34,085 bases of DNA, taken from Euzebyales bacterium (GTDB taxonomy: Bacteria; Actinomycetota; Nitriliruptoria; Euzebyales; JAHELV01). The stretch covers positions 1 to 34,085 of the forward strand of contig DASUUK010000018.1 in the NCBI GenBank assembly GCA_036374135.1, read 5' to 3'. How positions within the stretch are numbered: position 1 is the first letter of the stretch; the number at the start of each line of letters is the position of its first letter. Below, piece by piece: positions 15,084-21,799 of this stretch. Under the pieces are notes generated by a model, which was not told the DNA's origin, made no database searches, and saw only the letters and a program-made list of their open reading frames with translations. A program made the position numbers and the translations under genes.

Positions 15084-16118
15084 ATGACCACGCACCTCGG
15101 ACTGTTGCCGACCTCGCTGGTCGGCAGCTACTGCCAGCCCGACTGGCTGATCGACCGGGAGGCGCTCGCCGGCCGCTTTCCGCCCCGCACGCGCGCGCAC
15201 GAGCTGTGGCGCATTCCTGCGGAGCACCTCGACGAGGCCCAGGACGACGCGACCCAACTGGCGATCCTCGACCAGGAGCGCGCCGGACTGGACATCATCA
15301 CCGACGGCGAGATCCGCCGCGAGAGCTACTCGAACCGCTTCGCGACCGCACTCGACGGTGTCGACATCGAGACGCCCGGCGAGGCGCTCGACCGGTCCGG
15401 CAAGCCCAACCCGGTCCCACGCATCGTCGGCCCGATCGCTCGCGTGCACCCAGTCGAGGTCGACGACGTGCGGTTCCTGCGGGTCCACACCGACCGCACG
15501 ATCAAGATCACCGTGCCCGGGCCGTTCACCATGAGCCAGCAGGCCCAGAACGACCACTACCCGTCCCGCGCCGACGCGGCGATGGACTACGCGCAGGCGG
15601 TACGCGAGGAGATCGCCGATCTGTTCGCCGCGGGCGCCGACATCGTGCAGCTCGACGAGCCCTACCTGCAGGGGCGGCCGGAGGAGGCCCGCAAGTACGG
15701 CCTCGAACCGCTCAACGCCGCGCTCGAGGGCGCGGCGGGAACGACCGCGGTGCACCTGTGCTTCGGGTATGCGGCGATCATCCACGACCGCCCGTCGGGC
15801 TACTCGTACCTGCCGCAGCTCGCGGACTGCACGGCCGATCAGATCTCCATCGAGACGGCGCAGTCGAACCTCGACACGTCGGTGCTCGAGGAGCTGCGCG
15901 GCAAGACGATCATCCTCGGCGTGCTCGACCTGTCCGACCACGCCGTCGAGGCACCCGAGACGGTCGCGGACCGCATCCGCCGCGCGCTGCCCCATGTCGA
16001 TGCCGACAAGCTGGTCGTCGCGCCCGACTGCGGCATGAAGTACCTGCCCCGCGACAGCGCGTTCGGCAAGCTGCAGTCGCTGGTGTCCGGCGCTGCCATC
16101 GTCCGCGGCGAGCTCTGA
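15084..16118 (+). CDS. MetE C-terminal-domain-like methyltransferase
   Basis: Zinc-dependent methyltransferase related to the C-terminal catalytic half of cobalamin-independent methionine synthase, 344 residues (full MetE is about 750). The four zinc ligands are conserved: His224 and Cys226 (AVHLCFGY), Glu257 (QISIETAQ) and Cys316 (VVAPDCGMKYL). Start ATG 15084 has AGGAGGG 4 nt upstream. Because the folate-binding N-terminal half is absent and the LLM oxidoreductase follows 51 bp later, a role in demethylating or activating another methylated substrate is as likely as methionine synthesis. The nearest regulator is the GntR gene beyond the LLM gene. Family membership is firm, the reaction is not. 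Confidence 0.9.
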   Translation: MTTHLGLLPTSLVGSYCQPDWLIDREALAGRFPPRTRAHELWRIPAEHLDEAQDDATQLAILDQERAGLDIITDGEIRRESYSNRFATALDGVDIETPGEALDRSGKPNPVPRIVGPIARVHPVEVDDVRFLRVHTDRTIKITVPGPFTMSQQAQNDHYPSRADAAMDYAQAVREEIADLFAAGADIVQLDEPYLQGRPEEARKYGLEPLNAALEGAAGTTAVHLCFGYAAIIHDRPSGYSYLPQLADCTADQISIETAQSNLDTSVLEELRGKTIILGVLDLSDHAVEAPETVADRIRRALPHVDADKLVVAPDCGMKYLPRDSAFGKLQSLVSGAAIVRGEL

Positions 16119-16169
16119 TCGGCCACACGCGCCCGCGCCGAGGCCGGTGCGGATCGGAGGAGCTGCATC

Positions 16170-17057
16170 ATGAGCGAGGCGCCCGGATCGTCGACCGCTC
16201 GACGTGCACCGTTGTTCGGGCTGTTCCCGTCGCCGGCGGCGGACGACCACGCGGAGACGGTCCGCCTCGTCCGGCTCGCCGAGCAGCTGGGGCTGGACCT
16301 CGTCGGGATCCAGGACCATCCGTACCAGCGGCGGTTCCTCGACACGTTCTCGCTGATCGCCGACCTCCTGGCACGCACCGAGCGGATCAGGATCTTCCCC
16401 GACGTCGCCAACCTGCCGCTGCGGGGCGCCGCCATGCTGGCCAAGTCGGCGGCGTCGATGGACGTGATGTCCGGCGGGCGCTTCGAGCTGGGGCTCGGCG
16501 CGGGCGGGCTGTGGGACGCCATCAGCGCGATGGGCGGGCCGCACCGGAGCCCGAGCGAAGCGGTCAACGCGCTGATCGAGGCGATCACGGTCATCCGCCA
16601 CCTGTGGAGCGGGGACCGTGGACTGCGCGTCGACGGCGACCATTACCGGCTCGCGGGGGTCCACAGCGGGCCGACCCCCGTCCACGACATCGGCATCTGG
16701 CTCGGTGCCATCGGCCCGCGGATGCTGCGTGTCACCGGCCACATGGCCGACGGCTGGATCCCGTCGTCGCCGTACGTCCCGCCGGACAAGCTGCTCGGCC
16801 GGCACGCGGTCATCGACGAGGCGGCGCACGAGGCGGGCCGCGACCCCTCTGACGTGCTACGCCTCTACAACATCAACGGCCGCATCACCGACGGCCCCAC
16901 CGAGCGGTGGCTCGTCGGCGACGAGGACCACTGGATCGAGCAGTTGCGCGACCTGCACACCGACAAGCGCATCGATGCGTTCATCTTCTGGCCCGACGGC
17001 GGCGGGCACGAAGCGCAACTGCACGCCTACGCCGAGATCGCCGCCGCACTGCGCTGA
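16170..17057 (+). CDS. LLM-class flavin/F420-dependent oxidoreductase
   Basis: Luciferase-like monooxygenase family protein, 295 residues. Start ATG 16170 follows GGAGGAGCTGC. Signatures: LVRLAEQLGLDLVGIQDHPYQRRFLDTFSLIADLLARTERIRIFPDVANLPLR, MDVMSGGRFELGLGAGG, and IWLGAIGPRMLRVTGHMADGWIPS, all characteristic of the TIM-barrel LLM fold. Whether FMN or F420 is used cannot be read off with certainty; the GG-F-ELGLGAG segment is common in F420-dependent members. Likely in one transcript with the MetE-like gene, which suggests a shared catabolic or detoxification pathway for a methylated compound. It ends 26 bp from the convergent GntR gene. Confidence 0.9.
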   Translation: MSEAPGSSTARRAPLFGLFPSPAADDHAETVRLVRLAEQLGLDLVGIQDHPYQRRFLDTFSLIADLLARTERIRIFPDVANLPLRGAAMLAKSAASMDVMSGGRFELGLGAGGLWDAISAMGGPHRSPSEAVNALIEAITVIRHLWSGDRGLRVDGDHYRLAGVHSGPTPVHDIGIWLGAIGPRMLRVTGHMADGWIPSSPYVPPDKLLGRHAVIDEAAHEAGRDPSDVLRLYNINGRITDGPTERWLVGDEDHWIEQLRDLHTDKRIDAFIFWPDGGGHEAQLHAYAEIAAALR

Positions 17058-17082
17058 GCCGGTCCGCCCGCCGGGAAGATCG

Positions 17083-17850
17083 TCAGCTCGCCGAAACGTC
17101 GGCGACCGCGTCAGCGTTGGGCACGAAGCGCGATGCGACCGCCCCGTAACTGGGCCAGCGCATCTCCAGCGCGAACAGCGACGATCGTACGAGGGTCACC
17201 CGGCGCTCGACCACCCGGCCGTCGGCCTCGCCCTCACGGTCGATGCGCAGGAGCGCCTCGTCGTCGTCGAGCTCGAGCACGTCGCAGAGCCGCTCGTCGG
17301 GGATGCGTGCGCTGATCGTTTCGTTGCCCCCGGTCACGCGGACCCCAGCGCGTCGTTCAATCTCGTCGTACAGGGCCGTGTGGGTCATGTCCGCCCCGAG
17401 GATCGGCAGGCCGACGTCGGGATGCAGCCACACCGTGTCCAACGCCAGCGGGCTGTCACCGGCGTGGCGGATGCGCTCGAGGTGCACCAGTTCGGTGTCG
17501 GGATCGAGGCCGAACCGTGCGGCAGCCGCCGGATCGGCGCACGCGGCGAACGACAGCACCGTGCTGCGCTGGACGACCCCGCGCGACTCGATCTCGCGGA
17601 ACAGGCTGTACAGGGTCCCCAGCGGCTGGACGAATCCGGTGCGGCGGACGATGCTGCCCCGTCCACGCTCGCGTTCGATGACCCCCAACGCGTGGAGCCG
17701 GCGCACGGCCTCGCGGACGGTGTGGCGGCTGACGCCGTAGGTCTCGACGAGCTCACGGTCGGTCGGGAAGCGATCGCGGATCTGCCCGGAGGCCATCCGG
17801 CGCTTGATGTCGTTGAGCACCTGCTCCCACAGCGGCTCGCCGCTGGTCAT
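17083..17850 (-). CDS. GntR-family regulator with UTRA domain
   Basis: HutC/FarR-type repressor, 255 residues from ATG 17850 (GAGAGGA about 8 nt upstream; an ATG at 17874 is the alternative). The winged helix occupies residues about 10-72 (RFPTDRELVETYGVSRHTVREAVRRLHALGVIERERGRGSIV), and the UTRA effector domain about 90-250 (ELVHLERIRHAGDSPLALDTVWLHPD). It converges with the MetE-like/LLM pair and diverges from the first CstB-like gene. It may control the former by an effector from that pathway. I could not identify a convincing operator in the 212-bp region 17851-18062. Confidence 0.92.
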   Translation of the reverse strand: MTSGEPLWEQVLNDIKRRMASGQIRDRFPTDRELVETYGVSRHTVREAVRRLHALGVIERERGRGSIVRRTGFVQPLGTLYSLFREIESRGVVQRSTVLSFAACADPAAAARFGLDPDTELVHLERIRHAGDSPLALDTVWLHPDVGLPILGADMTHTALYDEIERRAGVRVTGGNETISARIPDERLCDVLELDDDEALLRIDREGEADGRVVERRVTLVRSSLFALEMRWPSYGAVASRFVPNADAVADVSAS

Positions 17851-18062
17851 GACCGCTTCCTCTCCGCGTCGCACCGTGCTCCGAAGTATGACCGATCACC
17901 GCGCTGCGTCTCGCGGCGCCACGGGTCACTGGTCCGCACAAAAAGTTCGTACTATGCTTGCCCTATTCTCGATCGCCTGTCAAGCGCCGCGGGCACCCCG
18001 GGAGGAACCCAGCGGGCATCGACGGCGAACGCAACGGACGAGACTGCAGCCAGGAGTGCGGG

Positions 18063-19424
18063 ATGGTCGACATCGCGACGATCGAGACGACGAGCCTTGG
18101 CGACCGCAGCTACGTCGTGACCGACGGCACCGTCGCCGCCGTCATCGACCCGCAACGCGACATCGACCGCGTGCTCGACGTCGCCGCTGACCGGGGGGTC
18201 GAGATCACCCACGTGTTCGAGACCCACGTGCACAACGACTACATCACCGGCGGCTACCAGTTGGCCCGCTCGACAGGTGCGGCGTACCACCTGCATGCCG
18301 ACGATGAGGTGACCTTCGATCGTGTGGCCGTCGCCGACGGCGACGTGGTCCACGTCGGCGCGATGACGGTGCGCGCCGTCCACACACCGGGCCACACGCC
18401 GACCCATCTGTCCTACGTCGTCAGCGCCGACGGGGACGACGTCGCGGTGTTCACCGGCGGATCGATGCTGTACGGGACGGTCGGCCGCACGGACCTGATC
18501 TCCCGGGCGATGGCTGACGAGTTGACCCGCCAGCAGCACAGGTCGGTCCGCCGCCTGGCCGACCTGCTCGACGACGACGTCGCCGTCATGCCCACCCACG
18601 GCTTCGGCAGCTTCTGCTCCTCGGCAGTGGTCGACGCGGGCGACACGTCGACGATCGGTGACGAGCGCAAGCAGAACCTTGCCCTCACACTCACCGACGA
18701 GGACGACTTCGTCGAGCGCCTGCTGAGCGGGCTCGACGCCTATCCCCGGTACTACGTGCACATGGCACCACGGAACCGCCTGGGCCCAGAGCCGATCGAC
18801 CTGTCACCACCGGCACCGGCGGACCCGGCGGAGATCCGGGCCCGCATCCACAGCGGGGAGTGGGTCGTCGACCTGCGGGACAGGACGGTCTTCGCCGCCG
18901 ACTTCCTGCAGGGCACGGTCAACATCGGGCTGGACGACTCGTTCTCCACGTACCTGGGCTGGCTCATGCCGTGGAACATGCCGGTCACGCTGGTCGGCGA
19001 CACCGGCGATGACATCGCGGAGGCCCAGCGCCAACTGGTCCGCATCGGCATCGAACGCCCTGCGGCTGCCGCGGACGGGGGGATCGACGCCTTCGCGGGC
19101 GGAGGGCGGCGGCGCAGCTACAGGGTCGTCGACTTCGCCGACGTGGCGGACCTGGGAAGCGACCACGATCGACCGACGATCCTCGACGTCAGACGGTATG
19201 ACGAGTGGTCCGAGAGCAGCGTGACCGGTGCCACCCACGTCCCGCTCCACGAGCTCGACCGGCGCATGTCCGAGGTGCCCGGTGGTGAGGTGTGGGTGCA
19301 CTGCCGGTCCGGCTACCGCGCCTCGATCGCCGCCTCGCTGCTGGCCCGCGCCGGCCGCGACCCCGTGCTGATCGACGACGACTACGAGCGCGCCGACGCA
19401 CTGGGGCTCACGACCTCAGGCTGA
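18063..19424 (+). CDS. CstB-like MBL-fold/rhodanese fusion (persulfide dioxygenase-type), copy 1
   Basis: 453 residues with the three-part layout of Staphylococcus CstB: metallo-beta-lactamase domain (1-245), Cys-less pseudo-rhodanese (about 255-345) and an active rhodanese (about 365-450) with catalytic Cys414 in WVHCRSGYRAS. CstB-type enzymes oxidise low-molecular-weight persulfide and release thiosulfate. Metal ligands visible are His55, His57, Asp59 (THVHNDY), His111 (TPGHTPTH) and His179 (PTHGFGS). The Asp expected in the FTGD motif of persulfide dioxygenases is Gly133 here (FTGGSML). Start ATG 18063 has AGGAG 8 nt upstream. Unlike copy 2 it has no ATACCC-N4-GGGTAT operator upstream. It converges with the rhodanese gene. 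Confidence 0.9.
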   Translation: MVDIATIETTSLGDRSYVVTDGTVAAVIDPQRDIDRVLDVAADRGVEITHVFETHVHNDYITGGYQLARSTGAAYHLHADDEVTFDRVAVADGDVVHVGAMTVRAVHTPGHTPTHLSYVVSADGDDVAVFTGGSMLYGTVGRTDLISRAMADELTRQQHRSVRRLADLLDDDVAVMPTHGFGSFCSSAVVDAGDTSTIGDERKQNLALTLTDEDDFVERLLSGLDAYPRYYVHMAPRNRLGPEPIDLSPPAPADPAEIRARIHSGEWVVDLRDRTVFAADFLQGTVNIGLDDSFSTYLGWLMPWNMPVTLVGDTGDDIAEAQRQLVRIGIERPAAAADGGIDAFAGGGRRRSYRVVDFADVADLGSDHDRPTILDVRRYDEWSESSVTGATHVPLHELDRRMSEVPGGEVWVHCRSGYRASIAASLLARAGRDPVLIDDDYERADALGLTTSG

Positions 19425-19483
19425 AGGTCGGGCCGCCGGGCACGTCGTGTCCCGTCCGCGCTGGCCGTCGGCCGTGGCCGCCG

Positions 19484-20056
19484 TCATCCGGAGAGGCGGG
19501 CGAGGGCGTCGTCGATGTCCGCGGTGGGCGCGGCGTTGAACGGCAGGCGGGCCAGCACCGCACCCATGGCGCAGGAGTTGCTCAGGCCGGCCCAGGTCAG
19601 ACCGGCACCGACCGCACCGGCCACGAACCTGGCGCGGGGCCAGACGATGCTGGCGAGGATCGACACGAAGACGATCCCCCCGGCCGTGAGCCGGACCTGA
19701 CGCTCGATCGGCCATCCGGCGCCGTCGCCGACGCGGTCGACCGGCCCACCCGCGGCGGTCCAACCGGTCATACCGCCCTCGAGGACCTCGACATCGTCCA
19801 GACCGGCGGTGGTCAGCTTCTCACACGCCCGGCTGGCGCGGCCGCCGGACTGGCAGACGAGCACCATGTGCCCGCCAGCGTCGGCCACGATGCGCCGCAG
19901 GTGCGCGTCGACCTGGTCGAGTGGAAGGTTGATCGCTCCGGGGATGTGACCGGCCCTGAACTCCGCGGGGGTGCGGACGTCGACGACGAGCGTGTCGGGG
20001 TCGTCGGCCAGCGCCGAGCGCAGTCGGGTCGTGTCGGTCATCGTCTGGGTTGACAT
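19484..20056 (-). CDS. Rhodanese domain fused to DUF2892 membrane domain
   Basis: 190 residues. The N-terminal single rhodanese (about 10-105) has active-site Cys68 in VLVCQSGGRAS and the landmark DVRTPAEFRAGHIPGAINLP. The C-terminal part (about 115-172) is a DUF2892-type region with two short hydrophobic helices. It ends in SNSCAMGAVLARLPFN, which matches the Cys-containing close of such proteins. It probably holds a sulfurtransferase at the inner face of the membrane, passing sulfane sulfur from persulfide. GAGGAG lies 8 nt before ATG 20056. It starts 56 bp after the end of CstB-like copy 2 and is very probably in the same operon, hence under the palindromic operator at 21494. Confidence 0.92.
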   Translation of the reverse strand: MSTQTMTDTTRLRSALADDPDTLVVDVRTPAEFRAGHIPGAINLPLDQVDAHLRRIVADAGGHMVLVCQSGGRASRACEKLTTAGLDDVEVLEGGMTGWTAAGGPVDRVGDGAGWPIERQVRLTAGGIVFVSILASIVWPRARFVAGAVGAGLTWAGLSNSCAMGAVLARLPFNAAPTADIDDALARLSG

Positions 20057-20112
20057 GGATCATGCTCCTCGACGGGTGGGGTCGGGTTGGCGGGGTTGCG
20101 GATCGCGGACGG

Positions 20113-21450
20113 TCAGGCGGCGGGCGCGAGGTGGCCCGTCAGCTCGGCGGCCCCGTCGCGATCGAGCGTCACGGCCTCGATGCCGCCCGAGGCCAGCACG
20201 GACGCCGCGATCGCCGCACGACGGCCGGAGCCGCACACGATGTGGACACGGCGACCTGCGTCGATGCCAGGGGGCAGGCCTTCGGCGACGAGGTCCGGCA
20301 GGAAGCGCTCGTGTGCGCCCGGCAGCGGCTGTTCCTCGCGCTCGCTGGCCATGCGGACGTCCAGCAACTGCGCGTCGGCGTCGAGGTCGGCCACGAACCC
20401 GCCGAGGTCGAGCAGGGTGAAGCCCACGAGCTGCGCGCCGGTCAGTTCGCGGATCACGCCGCGGACATCGTCGACGCCGATCCGTGCGAGCTGGGTGGCG
20501 GCCTCGGCCACGTCATCGTCCGGACCGGCGACGAGCACGATCGGCGCGTCGTGCGGCGTGAGCCATCCGACCCACGACCCGAAGTCGTCGGTGAGCTCGA
20601 TGGCCAGTGAGCCGGGCAGCAGCCCGCCGGCCTGGACCGATCGCGGGCGGATGTCGATGACACGGGTGTCGTCGGGAAACAGGTCGAGCGCCGCGACCGA
20701 CATGGTGGGCACCACCGGCGAACGCATGTCGGGGACGCCGAGGGTGTTCGACGGCCCCATGTGCGCGTAGAAGCTCGGGATCGGCATCGGCCGGGCGAGC
20801 AGCAGGTCGGCCATCGCGTCGGCGCTGTCGACCTGCAGCACCGGGTTGGTGCGGCGCTCGTCGCCGATCGTCGACGTGTAGCGGCCGGCGTTGCTCGCCG
20901 TGCAGAACGAGCCCTCTCCGTGGGTCGGGTACAGGGCGACGTCGTCAGGCAGTGCCGCGAGCCGGCGGACGGACGTGTACTGCAGCCTGCCCAGCGAGCG
21001 CGCACGCGCCCACCCCAGCAGGTCCGGCCGCCCGGCCGACGCGACGAGCAGACTGCCACCACTGAACACGGCGACGGGAGCACCATCGATCAGCATGACG
21101 TAGCTGGTGTGCTCGGGCGTGTGCCCCGGCGTGTGCAGGGGGCGGATGTCGAAGCCTCCGCCGCCGATCGCCTCCAGGTGGAAGGCGGGCAGGTGGTCGT
21201 ACGCCGGCGCCGCCGCCGCTGGCACGACCAGCTCGGCACCCGTGCGGCGGGCGGCCTCGACGCCACCCGACACGTAGTCGTTGTGCAGGTGCGTCTCCAG
21301 CACGAACCGGATCTCGACGTCCCGTTCGTCGGCGACGGCGAGGAACCGGTCCACGTCGCGCTGGGGGTCGACCAGCACACCGACGCCGTCGTGTGTCCAC
21401 AGGTAGGTCTGGTCACCGAGGCCGGGGGTCCTGAACGGATCGACGCGCAT
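20113..21450 (-). CDS. CstB-like MBL-fold/rhodanese fusion, copy 2
   Basis: 445 residues with the same MBL / pseudo-rhodanese / rhodanese order as copy 1, and clearly a diverged paralogue. Ligands: His54, His56, Asp58 (THLHNDYVSGG), His110 (TPGHTPEH) and His177 (PTHGEGSFC). The FTGD aspartate is again Gly (FSGGSLL, residues 130-134). The middle domain lacks Cys; the C-terminal rhodanese has Cys406 in HIVCGSGRRAA. The start at ATG 21450 is chosen because the MBL domain begins there; the in-frame 21519 start would lie upstream of the promoter elements. It is the first gene of an operon with the rhodanese-DUF2892 gene, controlled by a CstR-type operator. A role in sulfide/persulfide detoxification is inferred. 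Confidence 0.92.
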   Translation of the reverse strand: MRVDPFRTPGLGDQTYLWTHDGVGVLVDPQRDVDRFLAVADERDVEIRFVLETHLHNDYVSGGVEAARRTGAELVVPAAAAPAYDHLPAFHLEAIGGGGFDIRPLHTPGHTPEHTSYVMLIDGAPVAVFSGGSLLVASAGRPDLLGWARARSLGRLQYTSVRRLAALPDDVALYPTHGEGSFCTASNAGRYTSTIGDERRTNPVLQVDSADAMADLLLARPMPIPSFYAHMGPSNTLGVPDMRSPVVPTMSVAALDLFPDDTRVIDIRPRSVQAGGLLPGSLAIELTDDFGSWVGWLTPHDAPIVLVAGPDDDVAEAATQLARIGVDDVRGVIRELTGAQLVGFTLLDLGGFVADLDADAQLLDVRMASEREEQPLPGAHERFLPDLVAEGLPPGIDAGRRVHIVCGSGRRAAIAASVLASGGIEAVTLDRDGAAELTGHLAPAA

Positions 21451-21490
21451 CGCGCAGCCCTTCGTGATAGCCGTACTTTTGATACGGACA

Positions 21491-21519
21491 AATATACCCA
21501 CCAGGGTATCTGCACGCAA
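21491..21519 (-). promoter_or_regulatory. Promoter of the CstB copy 2 - rhodanese operon
   Basis: Minus-strand -35 TTGCGT (21519-21514) and -10 TATATT (21496-21491), spacer exactly 17 bp. The palindromic operator occupies most of the spacer and overlaps the -10 by 3 bp, so a bound repressor would block polymerase directly. Confidence 0.68.
21494..21509. promoter_or_regulatory. CstR/CsoR-type operator, site A
   Basis: Perfect palindrome ATACCC-ACCA-GGGTAT, 44 bp upstream of the CstB copy 2 start codon. CsoR-superfamily repressors bind G/C tracts flanked by TA (TACCC...GGGTA), as known for CstR. An identically built site stands before the sulP-cstR operon. Confidence 0.72.
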
Positions 21520-21535
21520 CTCCGCGTCGGGGCGC

Positions 21536-21799
21536 TCAGGACATGGACATCAGCGTCCGCCGCAGCGCCTCCGCATCGACGTCGTCGCCCTCCTGCAGGC
21601 ACGCCTCGAAGGCGGTCACCGCAAGCACCATCCCGGCGGCGCGCAGCGCGTTGGACGTGGCGGTGAACTGGCGCAGGACGTCGCGGCAGTCACCGCCCTC
21701 CTCGAGGCCGCGTTGCAGTCCACGGATCTGCCCCTCTATCCGCCGCAGCCGCCTGTGCAGCGCCGCGACCTCGGACCGGTCGAGTCTGTCGACGTTCAC
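21536..21799 (-). CDS. CsoR-superfamily repressor, CstR-like (persulfide sensor)
   Basis: Four-helix DUF156 protein, 87 residues from GTG 21799 (GGAAGG 7 nt upstream). ALHRRLRRIEGQIRGLQRGLEEGGDCRDVLRQF is the family core. The sensing positions are Cys38 and Cys67, 29 residues apart, as in CsoR (Cys36/Cys65) and CstR (Cys31/Cys60). The copper-binding His four residues before the second Cys is replaced by Ala63. Two Cys without the His is the pattern of CstR, which responds to persulfides by forming di- to tetrasulfide links, not of copper-responsive CsoR. GTG overlaps the stop of the SulP gene (GTGA), so it is translationally coupled to it. Probable targets are the sites at 21494 and 23531. 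Confidence 0.9.
   Translation of the reverse strand: MNVDRLDRSEVAALHRRLRRIEGQIRGLQRGLEEGGDCRDVLRQFTATSNALRAAGMVLAVTAFEACLQEGDDVDAEALRRTLMSMS

Noticed and set aside
14889-16829. Minus-strand open frame of about 646 codons across the MetE-like and LLM genes
   Set aside because: Antisense shadow of two well-recognised plus-strand enzymes; no ribosome binding site and biased Arg/Asp/Val composition.
17930-18000. TTGACA on the minus strand near 17980 as the GntR promoter
   Set aside because: No acceptable -10 at 16-18 bp; the best hexamer (CATAGT) is 21 bp away.
18360-18700. Metallo-beta-lactamase as an antibiotic-resistance gene
   Set aside because: The fold is that of the glyoxalase II/persulfide dioxygenase group with rhodanese domains attached, not a beta-lactam hydrolase.
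21536-21799. Copper-sensing CsoR
   Set aside because: The His ligand four residues before the second Cys is Ala, and no copper ATPase or chaperone gene is nearby; the sulfur-gene context fits CstR better.
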